Shown: positions 25,820-34,392 of the stretch, piece after piece
Layout of the letters: every line of letters begins with the position of its first letter
Numbering within the stretch: position 1 is the stretch's first letter
NCBI GenBank assembly: GCA_002293145.1
Contig: DBCO01000010.1
Location: 200,754 to 264,753 of the forward strand
Direction of reading: 5' to 3'
Length of the DNA: 64,000 nt
DNA from: Akkermansiaceae bacterium UBA956
GTDB lineage: Bacteria > Verrucomicrobiota > Verrucomicrobiia > Verrucomicrobiales > Akkermansiaceae
Program-made: the position numbers and the translations under genes
The notes under the pieces: generated by a model
The model's input: the letters and a program-made list of their open reading frames with translations, nothing else
Told to the model about the DNA's origin: nothing
The model's database searches: none

Positions 25820-28800
25820 GTGAGGATTTTGGATTCGAATGTGATGGTGCTTGCTTCGGCTGGTTCGGGGAAAACTTATCAGCTAGGCAATCGCATCATT
25901 GGCTTCATTGCCATGGGCATTGATCCTGCGACGATTGTGGCTCTCACCTTTACGCGTAAGGCGGCAGGGGAGTTTACCGATGCCGTACTTTCAAAAATCG
26001 CGGCTGCTGGTCTCGACGAGACCAAAGCAGATGCGATACGCGCGGATCTGGCGAAGAGTGGGCGCGCGCTGGGCGATGTCGATTTTATTGCAATCCTTGA
26101 GTCGTTTGTGCGTGCGTTGCCACACATGACCTTGGGCACCATGGATGGGTTTTTTACCAAAATAGTCAAAGCATTCCCTCACGAATTGGGCATTTCCTCG
26201 GGCACCTTTCAATTGATCGAAGGGGCGCAGGCGGAGACCATGCAGCAACATTTACTGCAAAGTATTTTGCAAAACGAGCTGAGTACCGCAGAAGCACAAT
26301 TGTTCTTCGAGGCCTTTCGCAAGTCCTTGATGGGGCGCGAAAGTTTCACGATTCAATCGCGATTGAGCGAATACGCGGCGCTGTGGCACAAGGAATGGCG
26401 CAGCGGTGCAGATGCGCTTGCTTGGGGGCCTGATGCACTCGCGGGAGGAGGATCGGTATCGGAGTGGAATCAGCAACGCCCGTTGTTTTACGAAAAGTTG
26501 TTAGGCATAGCTGATTTGATTATTTTTACTCACGGCAGTCAGAAAAAATCGTGGACTACGCTCTGCGAAAATCTGGGTAATCACAGTACGGGCAGTGGTG
26601 TGATCGGTAAGGGTGGAACGCTATTAGGAAAAGTCGTCGATTCGTTAGAGCAAGGCGCCAAGGATTCGATGACGGTGAAGCTCTACAAAGATTTCACCAT
26701 TCCCTTCGAAGTGGTGCAGCTGCTTTCGGACTGCCTGCTTTGTGCTGCTAAAGCGGAAATGGCCAATGCTTGTGAGAGCACGCAAGCGGTGCGTGATGTG
26801 ATCGCTCTTTACGACGATGTCTGCCAACGACGACTGCGGCAAAAGGGTCTCTTTCGCTTTGATGATGTCAAGGTGTTGATGGGATCATGGTCGCAGCAAG
26901 AAGATCAGCGTCTCATGCGCGAGGCTTTGGATTTCCGCCTGCATTCGCAATACGGCCACTGGTTGCTCGATGAATTCCAAGACACCAGTCGCACCGATTG
27001 GGCGGGTCTTTTTCCCCTCATCGACGAGGCCGCAACTGACGACGAGGGTAGCTTGTTCATTGTCGGTGATAAAAAACAAGCGATCTATGGCTGGCGCGGT
27101 GGCGATGTTCGTTTGTTCGATGAAATCCGCGACCGTTACCAAGATCGGTTCGCTATTGAGGAGATGCCTGAGTCTTATCGCTCCGCCTCGGAAGTGTTAG
27201 ATTTGGTCAATCGCATCTGTGGCAACCAAAGCACTCTCGCACAGATGTATCCCGCGGCCGCGGCGCGCTGGGAATGGCAAGAGCATACTTCTGCGCGAGT
27301 GGATTTGCGTGGTCATGCTCGCGTTGAGACGGTCGATTGTGAGGAGGATGCCGATGCGCGCCTTGCTCGCATGGCAAGCATCATGCACGAGATCGGCATC
27401 GGCACCAAAGCGTTGAGTTGTGGTGTACTGGTTCGCACCAATCAGGAAATGTTAGATGTTGCCGATTACTTGCGCGAGGAAGGATTTCACGTGATCGAAG
27501 ACGGCATTCGCAAGCCCGCTCAAGATAATCCGTTAGGTGTAGTCCTACATCAACTGCTACGTTGGCTCGCTGATCCCGCCGATTCTTTTGCCTCAGAAAC
27601 TCTTGCGATGTCACCGCTGTGGCCGCAACTGATCGCTGCGAATGCTGATGACCCGTGGTCACACGCGCATCGCGTCGCTCACGAAGTTGGCTTCGCAGGT
27701 CTAGCAGAATTTTTGCTGAACTTCCATTGGGATCAACTTTCCGCCTTTGGCAAAAACCGAGCGCTTGATCTGATGCAAGCACTCCGCTGCATCGATCAAA
27801 GCCCTGGAGCTTCTGCAAAGAGTGCCGCCGAGTGTTTGGAAAAACTCACCGTGAGTCAAAGCCCGGGCTCAGCACACATCCAAGTGATGACCATTCACAA
27901 AGCAAAAGGCCTCGGATTCGATGTGGTGTTCTTGCCTCTGGTATCCCGATCAAACATTCCCGATGCCGGAAATTTTGACATCGCCCGCAGCGAGCACTGG
28001 ATTAGCAAAACTCCGCCTCAATGGGTAAGGCAACTACTTCCGCCGCTGCGGCGTGCCGAGCAAGAGTGGACCGATCAGCAACAATACGAGGCTATGTGCT
28101 TGCTCTACGTCGCCCTCACCCGCGCCAAATCAGGACTTTATGTGTTGCTTGATCGCAAGCCCTTCAAAGATGAAAACAATTCCTTTAGCGCATGGATCAT
28201 CGACTCCTGTCCAGCGGATGGCGAAGTGATTTTCGAATCTGGCAGCATGGAATGCTACGCCGCAGTTCCTGCCAATGAAGCGCCTGTCATCACCGCGCGG
28301 CCATCACTCGGCCCGGCAATTCCTCGGCGGCTTACCGCCACGGCAAGCCACCGTGCTGCTGCATCGAGCAGTTCGCAACAAGCTCTCGACTACGGCATCG
28401 CAATCCATGCTTTATTTGAAAAAATTTCTTGGCTGGATGACGAATGTGTACCCGATATTTCGAGCTATCCGCATCCGCTGCAAAAAGCTCTGCAACAAGC
28501 AGAAGTCGCCGCGCTGCTCAGAAAAAACAACCGCTGCATCGAACTCATGCGCGAGGTTCCGATTGAAGGACGGGTTGCAGGTCAATGGCTACGCGGCGTA
28601 ATTGATCGCCTGCATCTGCATCGTGATGCCGACAATAAAATCATGCGCATCGACATCATTGACTACAAAACGGATCAAGATGACGCGCCTGAAACGCTGC
28701 GCATGCGGCATGCCAACCAGCTAAACGCTTACCGCACACTCTGCGCCAAAGCCTTTAACATTTCGCATGGCGCCATCCACTGTCATCTCATTGCCACCCA

Positions 28801-28831
28801 TCGCGGTGTAGTGATCGAGATATCGGATTAA
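25820..28831 (+). CDS. UvrD/RecB-family helicase-nuclease (AddA-like)
   Basis: About 1003 residues from a GTG at 25820; a TTG at 25772 and an ATG at 25844 are alternatives. All superfamily 1A helicase motifs are visible: ASAGSGKTYQL (motif I), TFTRKAAGEF (Ia), LLDEFQDTSRTDW (II), FIVGDKKQAIYGWRGG (III), QVMTIHKAKGLGFDVVFLP (V) and YVALTRAKSGLYVLL (VI). The C-terminal 150 residues hold a RecB-type nuclease: GVIDRLH, IDIIDYKTD and the HANQLNAY end motif. The protein should process double-strand ends in recombination and degrade foreign linear DNA. AddA normally pairs with AddB encoded just upstream; no AddB is in this window, and the upstream sequence is the repeat-bounded segment instead. Confidence 0.88.
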   Translation: MRILDSNVMVLASAGSGKTYQLGNRIIGFIAMGIDPATIVALTFTRKAAGEFTDAVLSKIAAAGLDETKADAIRADLAKSGRALGDVDFIAILESFVRALPHMTLGTMDGFFTKIVKAFPHELGISSGTFQLIEGAQAETMQQHLLQSILQNELSTAEAQLFFEAFRKSLMGRESFTIQSRLSEYAALWHKEWRSGADALAWGPDALAGGGSVSEWNQQRPLFYEKLLGIADLIIFTHGSQKKSWTTLCENLGNHSTGSGVIGKGGTLLGKVVDSLEQGAKDSMTVKLYKDFTIPFEVVQLLSDCLLCAAKAEMANACESTQAVRDVIALYDDVCQRRLRQKGLFRFDDVKVLMGSWSQQEDQRLMREALDFRLHSQYGHWLLDEFQDTSRTDWAGLFPLIDEAATDDEGSLFIVGDKKQAIYGWRGGDVRLFDEIRDRYQDRFAIEEMPESYRSASEVLDLVNRICGNQSTLAQMYPAAAARWEWQEHTSARVDLRGHARVETVDCEEDADARLARMASIMHEIGIGTKALSCGVLVRTNQEMLDVADYLREEGFHVIEDGIRKPAQDNPLGVVLHQLLRWLADPADSFASETLAMSPLWPQLIAANADDPWSHAHRVAHEVGFAGLAEFLLNFHWDQLSAFGKNRALDLMQALRCIDQSPGASAKSAAECLEKLTVSQSPGSAHIQVMTIHKAKGLGFDVVFLPLVSRSNIPDAGNFDIARSEHWISKTPPQWVRQLLPPLRRAEQEWTDQQQYEAMCLLYVALTRAKSGLYVLLDRKPFKDENNSFSAWIIDSCPADGEVIFESGSMECYAAVPANEAPVITARPSLGPAIPRRLTATASHRAAASSSSQQALDYGIAIHALFEKISWLDDECVPDISSYPHPLQKALQQAEVAALLRKNNRCIELMREVPIEGRVAGQWLRGVIDRLHLHRDADNKIMRIDIIDYKTDQDDAPETLRMRHANQLNAYRTLCAKAFNISHGAIHCHLIATHRGVVIEISD

Positions 28832-28844
28832 ATCAACCACCTTA

Positions 28845-31121
28845 TCACACGGCATCGGCTGAAGAAAAGTCTTCGGCCCGAGTACGGTAGCTTTCTACTG
28901 CGCGACTCCAAGCAGAATGCATCTGCTCGAAGGGTAGCGACCACACGTTTCGATGCATCTGCAACATTCCTTGTGCGCTATACATTACCTCTGCCATTTC
29001 ATTTTTTTGCAGAGAATCAGGTCCAGTGACTAGCCATTTCTCTAACAGCTCAGTGGGGATTTCATCGTTGTCGGGATCTAACAACGAAACGTGGACTCCG
29101 TTGACATAGGGGTCTACCACAGCTGCGATCGAGCCTTCACGATGGAGTGCATGGGCGGTCAAAGCGAGATCCACTGCGGCACTGGAACCATCGGCTAAGC
29201 GAATCACTTCTGGTGTTAGAGTTTCTTCTGGTGTCGACAATATGCGCTGGCGTTGTAGGACCCTACCGTAGCGCGTGCGACTAGTCCACACCGAGACGTG
29301 TGCCGCAAAAACCAAACCTACCAAGATGGGCGACATCCACAGGAAAAACGATTTGCTAATGTACCATGCGAGCGCTGACCAAGCGATGCCTATTACAATT
29401 GCAGGACCATGATAACGAATCGCTTCACTCCAAGTGGTGCCGTCCGTCTCACGCGTCTGGCTGCCCCAGTTCACCGATCGACCGCATACCATGCTGAGCA
29501 CCATCATGGTATGTGACACCATGATCGAAGGTGCTAATAATGCAGACAATAGTGCTTCTAATAGCACTCCGATCGTGAGCGAAAATACCGTGCCAAAGCC
29601 GCGGCGCACTCGTGGCTGAAACAACATGCCGATGAATGCCAGTAACTTAGGAGCAAACAGCATAATCAGCACAAAGCCCGCGAGATACCAGGCTTGCTCC
29701 GCGCCATTCAACCCGAGATATTTTCCAACAAATCCATCATAGGGCAATTGGCTCAAATCACTGGTGCGAAAATCCCAAGCCACCCATGTGCTAATCAACA
29801 AAAACAAAAACCATACTGGGCTGCCAAGGTAGGCCATGATACCCATGAAAAGATGCGCCCTGCTGGGGAAGGGGAATCTCTGAGCGAACACTAGCCACAT
29901 GTGCTGCAAATTCCCCTGGCACCAGCGGCGGTCGCGTTTCAAGTGATCGATCAATGTTGGTGGCGCTTCTTCGTAGGTGCCCTCAATGTCCCATGCCAGC
30001 CAAACTTCCCAACCAGCTTTCACCATCAAGGCGGCTTCGACGAAATCGTGACTGAGGATTTTCCCGCCGAAGGGCTCTTTCCCTGGCAAGGCGGGCAGTT
30101 CACAGAACTCCGAAAAAGGCTTCACGCGAATCAACGCATTGTGCCCCCAATAGCTGCCTTGCCCGAGTTGCCAGAAGTTCAATCCGCGAATGAAAAGTGG
30201 CCCATAGAGCCGCATCGAAAACTGCTGCAAGCGAGTGAACACAGAGCTTCCACGGATCAACTTTGGCGGAGTTTGCAAAATTCCCAAGCGCGGATTCACA
30301 TCCATCACGCGGCACATCGCTACAATATCGCGGCCTTCCATCAAGCTATCAGCATCCAGCACGAGCATGCCCTCGTAGCGTCCGCCCCATGTCTTGACAA
30401 AGTCACCGATGTTTCCCGCCTTGCGGTTCTCATTGATGCGGCGGCGGCGATAAAAGATCCGTCCAAAGGCATTGAGCTTACGGCTCATGTTCGTCCATGC
30501 GACTTCTTCCTCAACCCACAGATTCAACTGAGTTGTATCACTGAGAATGAAAAAATCGAACGAGGCCAATCGTCCCGTCGCCTCGATGGAGCGATAGATC
30601 GCCTCCACTCGTGCGCATACTTTCACGATGTCTTCGTTGTATACTGGCATCACCACTGCGTAGCGATGCGCAAGTGCTGTGTCACCACCACGGGTGTATT
30701 GCGTGATTTTCACCGATCGCCACGAGAACAACCAATCCCAGACTCCTGCGAGCGCATGGAATGAACCTAACACCAGCAAGCTATTCAGCAGCGCAAAAAT
30801 CCCTAACAAAAGTATGTGCGATTTGTGAAAACCCTGGCGATTGAAAAGGTCTGCCATCCACAGCACCGCAAGCAAATTCACCAATAGCACACTGCCGAAA
30901 AAAAACATCCGGCGCAGCTTCGCACGCAAGGGGCTGATCAAGGTCGGTGCGCACACAGGCGGAGAAATTTGCGGTAAATCCTGTAAGTTCTTCGCCGCCA
31001 TTAGCGGAATTTTTTCGTCTGCTACCGGCGAGTCAGTTGTGGCTGAAGCTCCCGCTACCACATGAGCGAAATTTGCTTCCTCCAGACGGTCATTTTCATT
31101 TTCGTAATCGTTTTCTAACAT
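28845..31121 (-). CDS. opgH: glucan biosynthesis glucosyltransferase H
   Basis: An inner-membrane glycosyltransferase of family 2 with about 758 residues, the enzyme that makes the beta-glucan backbone of osmoregulated periplasmic glucans. Two membrane segments (near residues 70-130) precede the cytosolic catalytic domain, which carries YAVVMPVYNED, LVLDADSLMEG and the RDRRWCQGN product motif. Several C-terminal membrane segments follow. The ATG at 31121 is preferred because an AGGGTGG stretch lies just upstream; a GTG at 31130 is also in frame. It is the last gene of the opgG-x-opgH operon and converges on the AddA-like gene with 13 bases between stops. Confidence 0.93.
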   Translation of the reverse strand: MLENDYENENDRLEEANFAHVVAGASATTDSPVADEKIPLMAAKNLQDLPQISPPVCAPTLISPLRAKLRRMFFFGSVLLVNLLAVLWMADLFNRQGFHKSHILLLGIFALLNSLLVLGSFHALAGVWDWLFSWRSVKITQYTRGGDTALAHRYAVVMPVYNEDIVKVCARVEAIYRSIEATGRLASFDFFILSDTTQLNLWVEEEVAWTNMSRKLNAFGRIFYRRRRINENRKAGNIGDFVKTWGGRYEGMLVLDADSLMEGRDIVAMCRVMDVNPRLGILQTPPKLIRGSSVFTRLQQFSMRLYGPLFIRGLNFWQLGQGSYWGHNALIRVKPFSEFCELPALPGKEPFGGKILSHDFVEAALMVKAGWEVWLAWDIEGTYEEAPPTLIDHLKRDRRWCQGNLQHMWLVFAQRFPFPSRAHLFMGIMAYLGSPVWFLFLLISTWVAWDFRTSDLSQLPYDGFVGKYLGLNGAEQAWYLAGFVLIMLFAPKLLAFIGMLFQPRVRRGFGTVFSLTIGVLLEALLSALLAPSIMVSHTMMVLSMVCGRSVNWGSQTRETDGTTWSEAIRYHGPAIVIGIAWSALAWYISKSFFLWMSPILVGLVFAAHVSVWTSRTRYGRVLQRQRILSTPEETLTPEVIRLADGSSAAVDLALTAHALHREGSIAAVVDPYVNGVHVSLLDPDNDEIPTELLEKWLVTGPDSLQKNEMAEVMYSAQGMLQMHRNVWSLPFEQMHSAWSRAVESYRTRAEDFSSADAV

Positions 31122-31140
31122 GTCAGCCACCCTGCTATTT

Positions 31141-31710
31141 TTATCCCTTCCACATTAACCAGACCATGGTCGCAATAGTTGCTAGAATTCCTGTGTAATA
31201 CAATTTTTTCATCAATGGCCGTCGCTCCATCATTCCAAACCACTGCGCCGCTCCGCTGCCAAGAGCATTCAATTCCAAAGGTTGCGGCGTCATCGTCAGC
31301 GCTGCGAACTGTGGTCCTGCTGCGAGGTAGGATGAACGCATTTTTTGCACGAACGGTTCAGGCCAAGGAGATTGCGTCAAAAATACTGGCTGCCACTTGC
31401 CGGGCATGTCCGCCAGCAAAAGTGCCAATCGTCCCCGCGCCGCGAGTCGATTGTTTTGCAGCTCCACATTAAGTACGTTTGAGGTCCAGTCGGCTACAGC
31501 CTTCAGCGTTTCCTCCATGGCCAGCACGCGCGGCGCCTTTTGCGGCTCATGCGCTTGGCGGTCGGAGGCGCGAAACAAAATCGCCCGCACCATGTCCGCC
31601 ACTAGCAGACGATTCCGCAATTGTAGAGCGCGCAAATAGCACTCCACAGAAATGTATGCTTCCTCCCATTCCGCGAGCTCCATTTCGCTCAGCGGACGCA
31701 AGCTGGTCAT
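31141..31710 (-). CDS. single-pass membrane protein inside the opgGH operon
   Basis: A 189-residue protein whose ATG at 31710 overlaps the opgG stop (ATGA), while its own stop is about 20 bases before the opgH start, so all three genes are translationally linked. The first 165 residues are soluble and alpha-helical (MELAEWEEAYISVECYLRAL; LAARGRLALLLADMPGKWQP). A single C-terminal hydrophobic segment (LYYTGILATIATMVWLMW) ends just before the last two residues, a tail-anchored arrangement. I know no family for it. Its position suggests a partner or regulator of glucan synthesis, which is inference. Confidence 0.85.
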   Translation of the reverse strand: MTSLRPLSEMELAEWEEAYISVECYLRALQLRNRLLVADMVRAILFRASDRQAHEPQKAPRVLAMEETLKAVADWTSNVLNVELQNNRLAARGRLALLLADMPGKWQPVFLTQSPWPEPFVQKMRSSYLAAGPQFAALTMTPQPLELNALGSGAAQWFGMMERRPLMKKLYYTGILATIATMVWLMWKG

Positions 31711-33269
31711 GGCTGAATTCGATATACCCATGTTTCTGTTAGGTGATCTTCTCCTTTTTTCAAGCTGCAACGCATTTCCGCAGGCCCCACTTCAGAGAGT
31801 TTGCCGCCTTCTTTATTTGGTGAAAGTAGGATTCCGACTCGCCAGCGATCACCCTCCATCTTCTGTACGTTGGCAAATTTCACTTTCATCTTCTCGCCTG
31901 CCTCGCCGCAAATTTCAATCTGCGGCGTCAATTCTGCAGCATTTTTTACCTCATTCAATTGGCCACCCGCAAACTCGACGATCACCGTGCGCTGATCCGG
32001 TTCCCACTCATGCACGCCCGTGCGCGTCGCCACCACATGGCCGCCCGCATTCGCAAGGTCACCACGCAAGGTCCAGTGCTGCTTGTAGGAAAATTCATAA
32101 CGCTGACCCGGCTGCGGCGTTTCATCTGGCACCCACGTCGCCACGATGTTGTCATCCAGCTCGCGCACTGTAGGAATCTCCATCAACATCACCTTGCCCT
32201 TGCCCCAATCATTCGTCGGCTCGATCCATGCCGAGGGACGCAAATGATAAGCAGCTTCGCCATCTTCATAGGCTGAAAATCGACGATCCCGCTGCGCTAG
32301 CCCAAATCCCTTCACGTGATCACCCGCAAAAAAACTAAAGTCCAGCCGACCCGTATCATTGGTGATCGGTCGCCACATTTTTTCACCCGATGCCATGTGA
32401 ATCACCAAACCATCAGAGTCATGCACCTCAGGGCGGAAGTCATCGAATCGACGCTTCGAGTTCTCGCCAAACCAATACATGCTTGAGAGTGGAGCCACGC
32501 CAAAACGTTTCACTGCCTTGCGCGGGAAAAGCACCGCCTTCACTGAGAGCACCGTATCATCACCCGGCACCATCGAGAGCTCATACGCTCCTGCCACCGA
32601 GGGACTATCGAGTAAAGCAAACAAACGCACCTGCTTTGATCCCTCCTGTGGCTTACCTAACCAAAATTCGGAAAAACGTGGAAACTCCTCCGGTCCGCCA
32701 TTGACACCCGTATCGATCGCCAAACCACGGGCCGAGAGACCATATCTCGTTTCTCTCCCCAGCGCGCGCCAATAACTCGCCCCTTGAAAAACGGCGAACT
32801 CATCGATGGGACCCTTGCCGGCAAAATCTGTTAGAAACTTAAATCCTGCCCAGCCTGCTTCCCCGCGCATTTCCGTATGATCACCTACCAGATCGCCATA
32901 CTCGAAGTAATCCTGCGAAAAACGTATTTCTTGCTGATGCGTAGCTGTGAACTCGTGTAACAGCACCGGCTCGCGAAACAAATATCCTGGATGAAAAAAC
33001 TGCGTGCTAAAGGGCAACTTGTCCGCTCCCCACAGCGAGCGCTCGGGCAGAAACCGGATGCAGCGGTATTGATCATAGCTCAATTCCTTCATCCAGACCG
33101 GCAAAGCATCTCTGTCCACGGCTTGGTAATCCTTCGCCGCCAAAGCATGCGCTTTTTTTTCGATGGAGGCAAAGGTTACTTCTCCACGCTCCCATGCACC
33201 CACGGATAAAGGAAGCGCAAGGGGGAAGAGACAAACAACACTCGCAAGTGCAGAAGATGGATGCTTCAT
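31707..33269 (-). CDS. opgG: periplasmic glucan biosynthesis protein G
   Basis: An exported protein of 520 residues with a signal peptide (ATG at 33269; cleavage near residue 25, SVGAWERG). The OpgG/OpgD fold is recognisable from QYRCIRFLPERSLW, FEYGDLVGDHTEM, GASYWRALGR, YGLSARGLAIDTG, EFPRFSEFWLGKP and MYWFGENSKRRFDDFRPEVH. In proteobacteria OpgG acts in the periplasm on the glucan made by OpgH; OpgD and OpgG proteins have recently been described as beta-1,2-glucanases. It heads the operon with the small membrane protein and opgH. Confidence 0.93.
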   Translation of the reverse strand: MKHPSSALASVVCLFPLALPLSVGAWERGEVTFASIEKKAHALAAKDYQAVDRDALPVWMKELSYDQYRCIRFLPERSLWGADKLPFSTQFFHPGYLFREPVLLHEFTATHQQEIRFSQDYFEYGDLVGDHTEMRGEAGWAGFKFLTDFAGKGPIDEFAVFQGASYWRALGRETRYGLSARGLAIDTGVNGGPEEFPRFSEFWLGKPQEGSKQVRLFALLDSPSVAGAYELSMVPGDDTVLSVKAVLFPRKAVKRFGVAPLSSMYWFGENSKRRFDDFRPEVHDSDGLVIHMASGEKMWRPITNDTGRLDFSFFAGDHVKGFGLAQRDRRFSAYEDGEAAYHLRPSAWIEPTNDWGKGKVMLMEIPTVRELDDNIVATWVPDETPQPGQRYEFSYKQHWTLRGDLANAGGHVVATRTGVHEWEPDQRTVIVEFAGGQLNEVKNAAELTPQIEICGEAGEKMKVKFANVQKMEGDRWRVGILLSPNKEGGKLSEVGPAEMRCSLKKGEDHLTETWVYRIQP

Positions 33270-33362
33270 ATAGTTGAGAAAAAAATTGCCATGTATCGAG
33301 ACTAACGTCAAGACCTTGATTTGTCAGTGCCATGTGATCCGCTTCGCTCGCCCCAACACAAG

Positions 33363-33395
33363 AAAAAATAAGCCGCTGCTTTTGTAGCAGCGGCT
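33363..33395 (-). terminator. rho-independent terminator of the PII gene
   Basis: AGCCGCTGCT at 33371-33380 pairs with its complement at 33386-33395 around a five-base loop (TTTGT). On the minus strand it is followed by a T-rich tract (TATTTTTTCT). It lies about 34 bases after the glnB stop. Confidence 0.85.
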
Positions 33396-33428
33396 CATTA
33401 CTTTACAATACACTAACTCACACAAAAA

Positions 33429-33776
33429 TTAGTTTACGGCCACAGCAGAAGAGCCCGTTTCGCCGGTGCGAATGCGGATTGCTTCTTCCACGTGTGAGAT
33501 GAAAACTTTTCCGTCACCAATCTTGCCGGTATTGGCGCTCTTCACAATGGCTTCGGCCACCGACGCTGCCTGACCATCGTCTACGATGATGTCAATTTTA
33601 ACCTTCGGAAGGAAATCGACGGTATACTCGGAACCACGGTAGATCTCGGTGTGACCTTTTTGACGCCCGAAGCCTTTCACCTCAGTAACGGTCATTCCTT
33701 GCACTCCAACTTCCGCAAGAGCTTCTTTGACTTCTTCGAGTTTGAACGGCTTGATAATTGCTTCAATTTTTTTCAT
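33429..33776 (-). CDS. glnB: nitrogen regulatory protein P-II
   Basis: A 115-residue PII signal protein, of slightly above usual length. MKKIEAIIKPFKLEEVK, the T-loop YRGSEYTVDFLPK with the uridylylated tyrosine position, and GDGKVFISHVEEAIRIRTGE are all present. PII senses 2-oxoglutarate and ATP/ADP and controls ammonium uptake and glutamine synthetase. Here it is a single-gene unit with its own promoter and terminator; no amtB, glnA or glnD lies next to it, so it is GlnB-like by context rather than the amtB-linked GlnK. The promoter combines a sigma70-like and a sigma54-like signal. Confidence 0.95.
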   Translation of the reverse strand: MKKIEAIIKPFKLEEVKEALAEVGVQGMTVTEVKGFGRQKGHTEIYRGSEYTVDFLPKVKIDIIVDDGQAASVAEAIVKSANTGKIGDGKVFISHVEEAIRIRTGETGSSAVAVN

Positions 33777-33797
33777 GATTGTTCAGGTTGTAAATAA

Positions 33798-33826
33798 GTT
33801 ATAGCACACCGCGTGCCAAATGGCAA
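33798..33826 (-). promoter_or_regulatory. overlapping sigma70-like and sigma54-like promoter of glnB
   Basis: Read on the minus strand, TTGCCA (33821-33826) and TATAAC (33798-33803) are 17 bases apart, a good sigma70 promoter. The same stretch contains TGGCACGCGGTGTGCT (33803-33818), one base off the sigma54 consensus TGGCACG-N4-TTGCW. PII genes are often under sigma54 control, so both may be used. Confidence 0.5.
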
Positions 33827-33943
33827 ATTCTTGCAAAAATACGCTGAATGAGTCGTCCGCAGCCTCAATTTGATCGAAGATTCCCTTGATGGCATGATGA
33901 GAAAATTCCAATGGACGAGACCGAGTTCAGACTCCGCCACTAT

Positions 33944-34312
33944 TCAATCAGCCAGCAGGTCTTCTGGCAAGCCTTCATTGCGTCTGTCACACCATTTTAA
34001 GAATGCCGATTGCTGAATTGCGGCCTCAGACCAGCCTGGTGTGGCTGCTTCTGCAGTGGCTGCGAGGGGCTCTGGAGTCAGCCTCAGCCGATTCACCTGA
34101 GTGGACTTTTTGGCCGATGAATCCTTCTTGGTTACCTGCTTTGGCTCGGTGCCTGGGCATGTGATGGAGACTTTATCGCCGCTTTGGTAGTTCTTGGGGC
34201 AACTTGTTTTTCGCGCCAGATGCCGTTGTGATTTTGCTAGTGTCAGCTGTTTTTGGGACTTGGCTTTTTCTTTGATGATTGCGTTGTTTGGTTCTCGATC
34301 AGGTTTTAGCAA
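33944..34312 (-). CDS. small basic hypothetical protein (weak)
   Basis: A 122-residue open frame rich in Lys, Gln and Ser in its first 75 residues. The C-terminal segment SEAAIQQSAFLKWCDRRNEG followed by LPEDLLAD looks like a short helical motif reminiscent of DUF2934. The rest has no recognisable feature. It lies in a 616-base gap between glnB and the OmpA-like gene, the remainder of which (33827-33943, 34313-34392) shows no gene. It may be real but I cannot confirm it. Confidence 0.35.
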   Translation of the reverse strand: MLKPDREPNNAIIKEKAKSQKQLTLAKSQRHLARKTSCPKNYQSGDKVSITCPGTEPKQVTKKDSSAKKSTQVNRLRLTPEPLAATAEAATPGWSEAAIQQSAFLKWCDRRNEGLPEDLLAD

Positions 34313-34392
34313 ATTCCGTATTAGCAGCCATTTTGCTCATTTTTTGCGGAACTGGTGATTGATCTTGCTTGATCCTCACGTATGATCCTGCC

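Noticed and set aside
29901..30764. 287-codon open frame on the plus strand
   Set aside because: Antisense to the catalytic domain of opgH.
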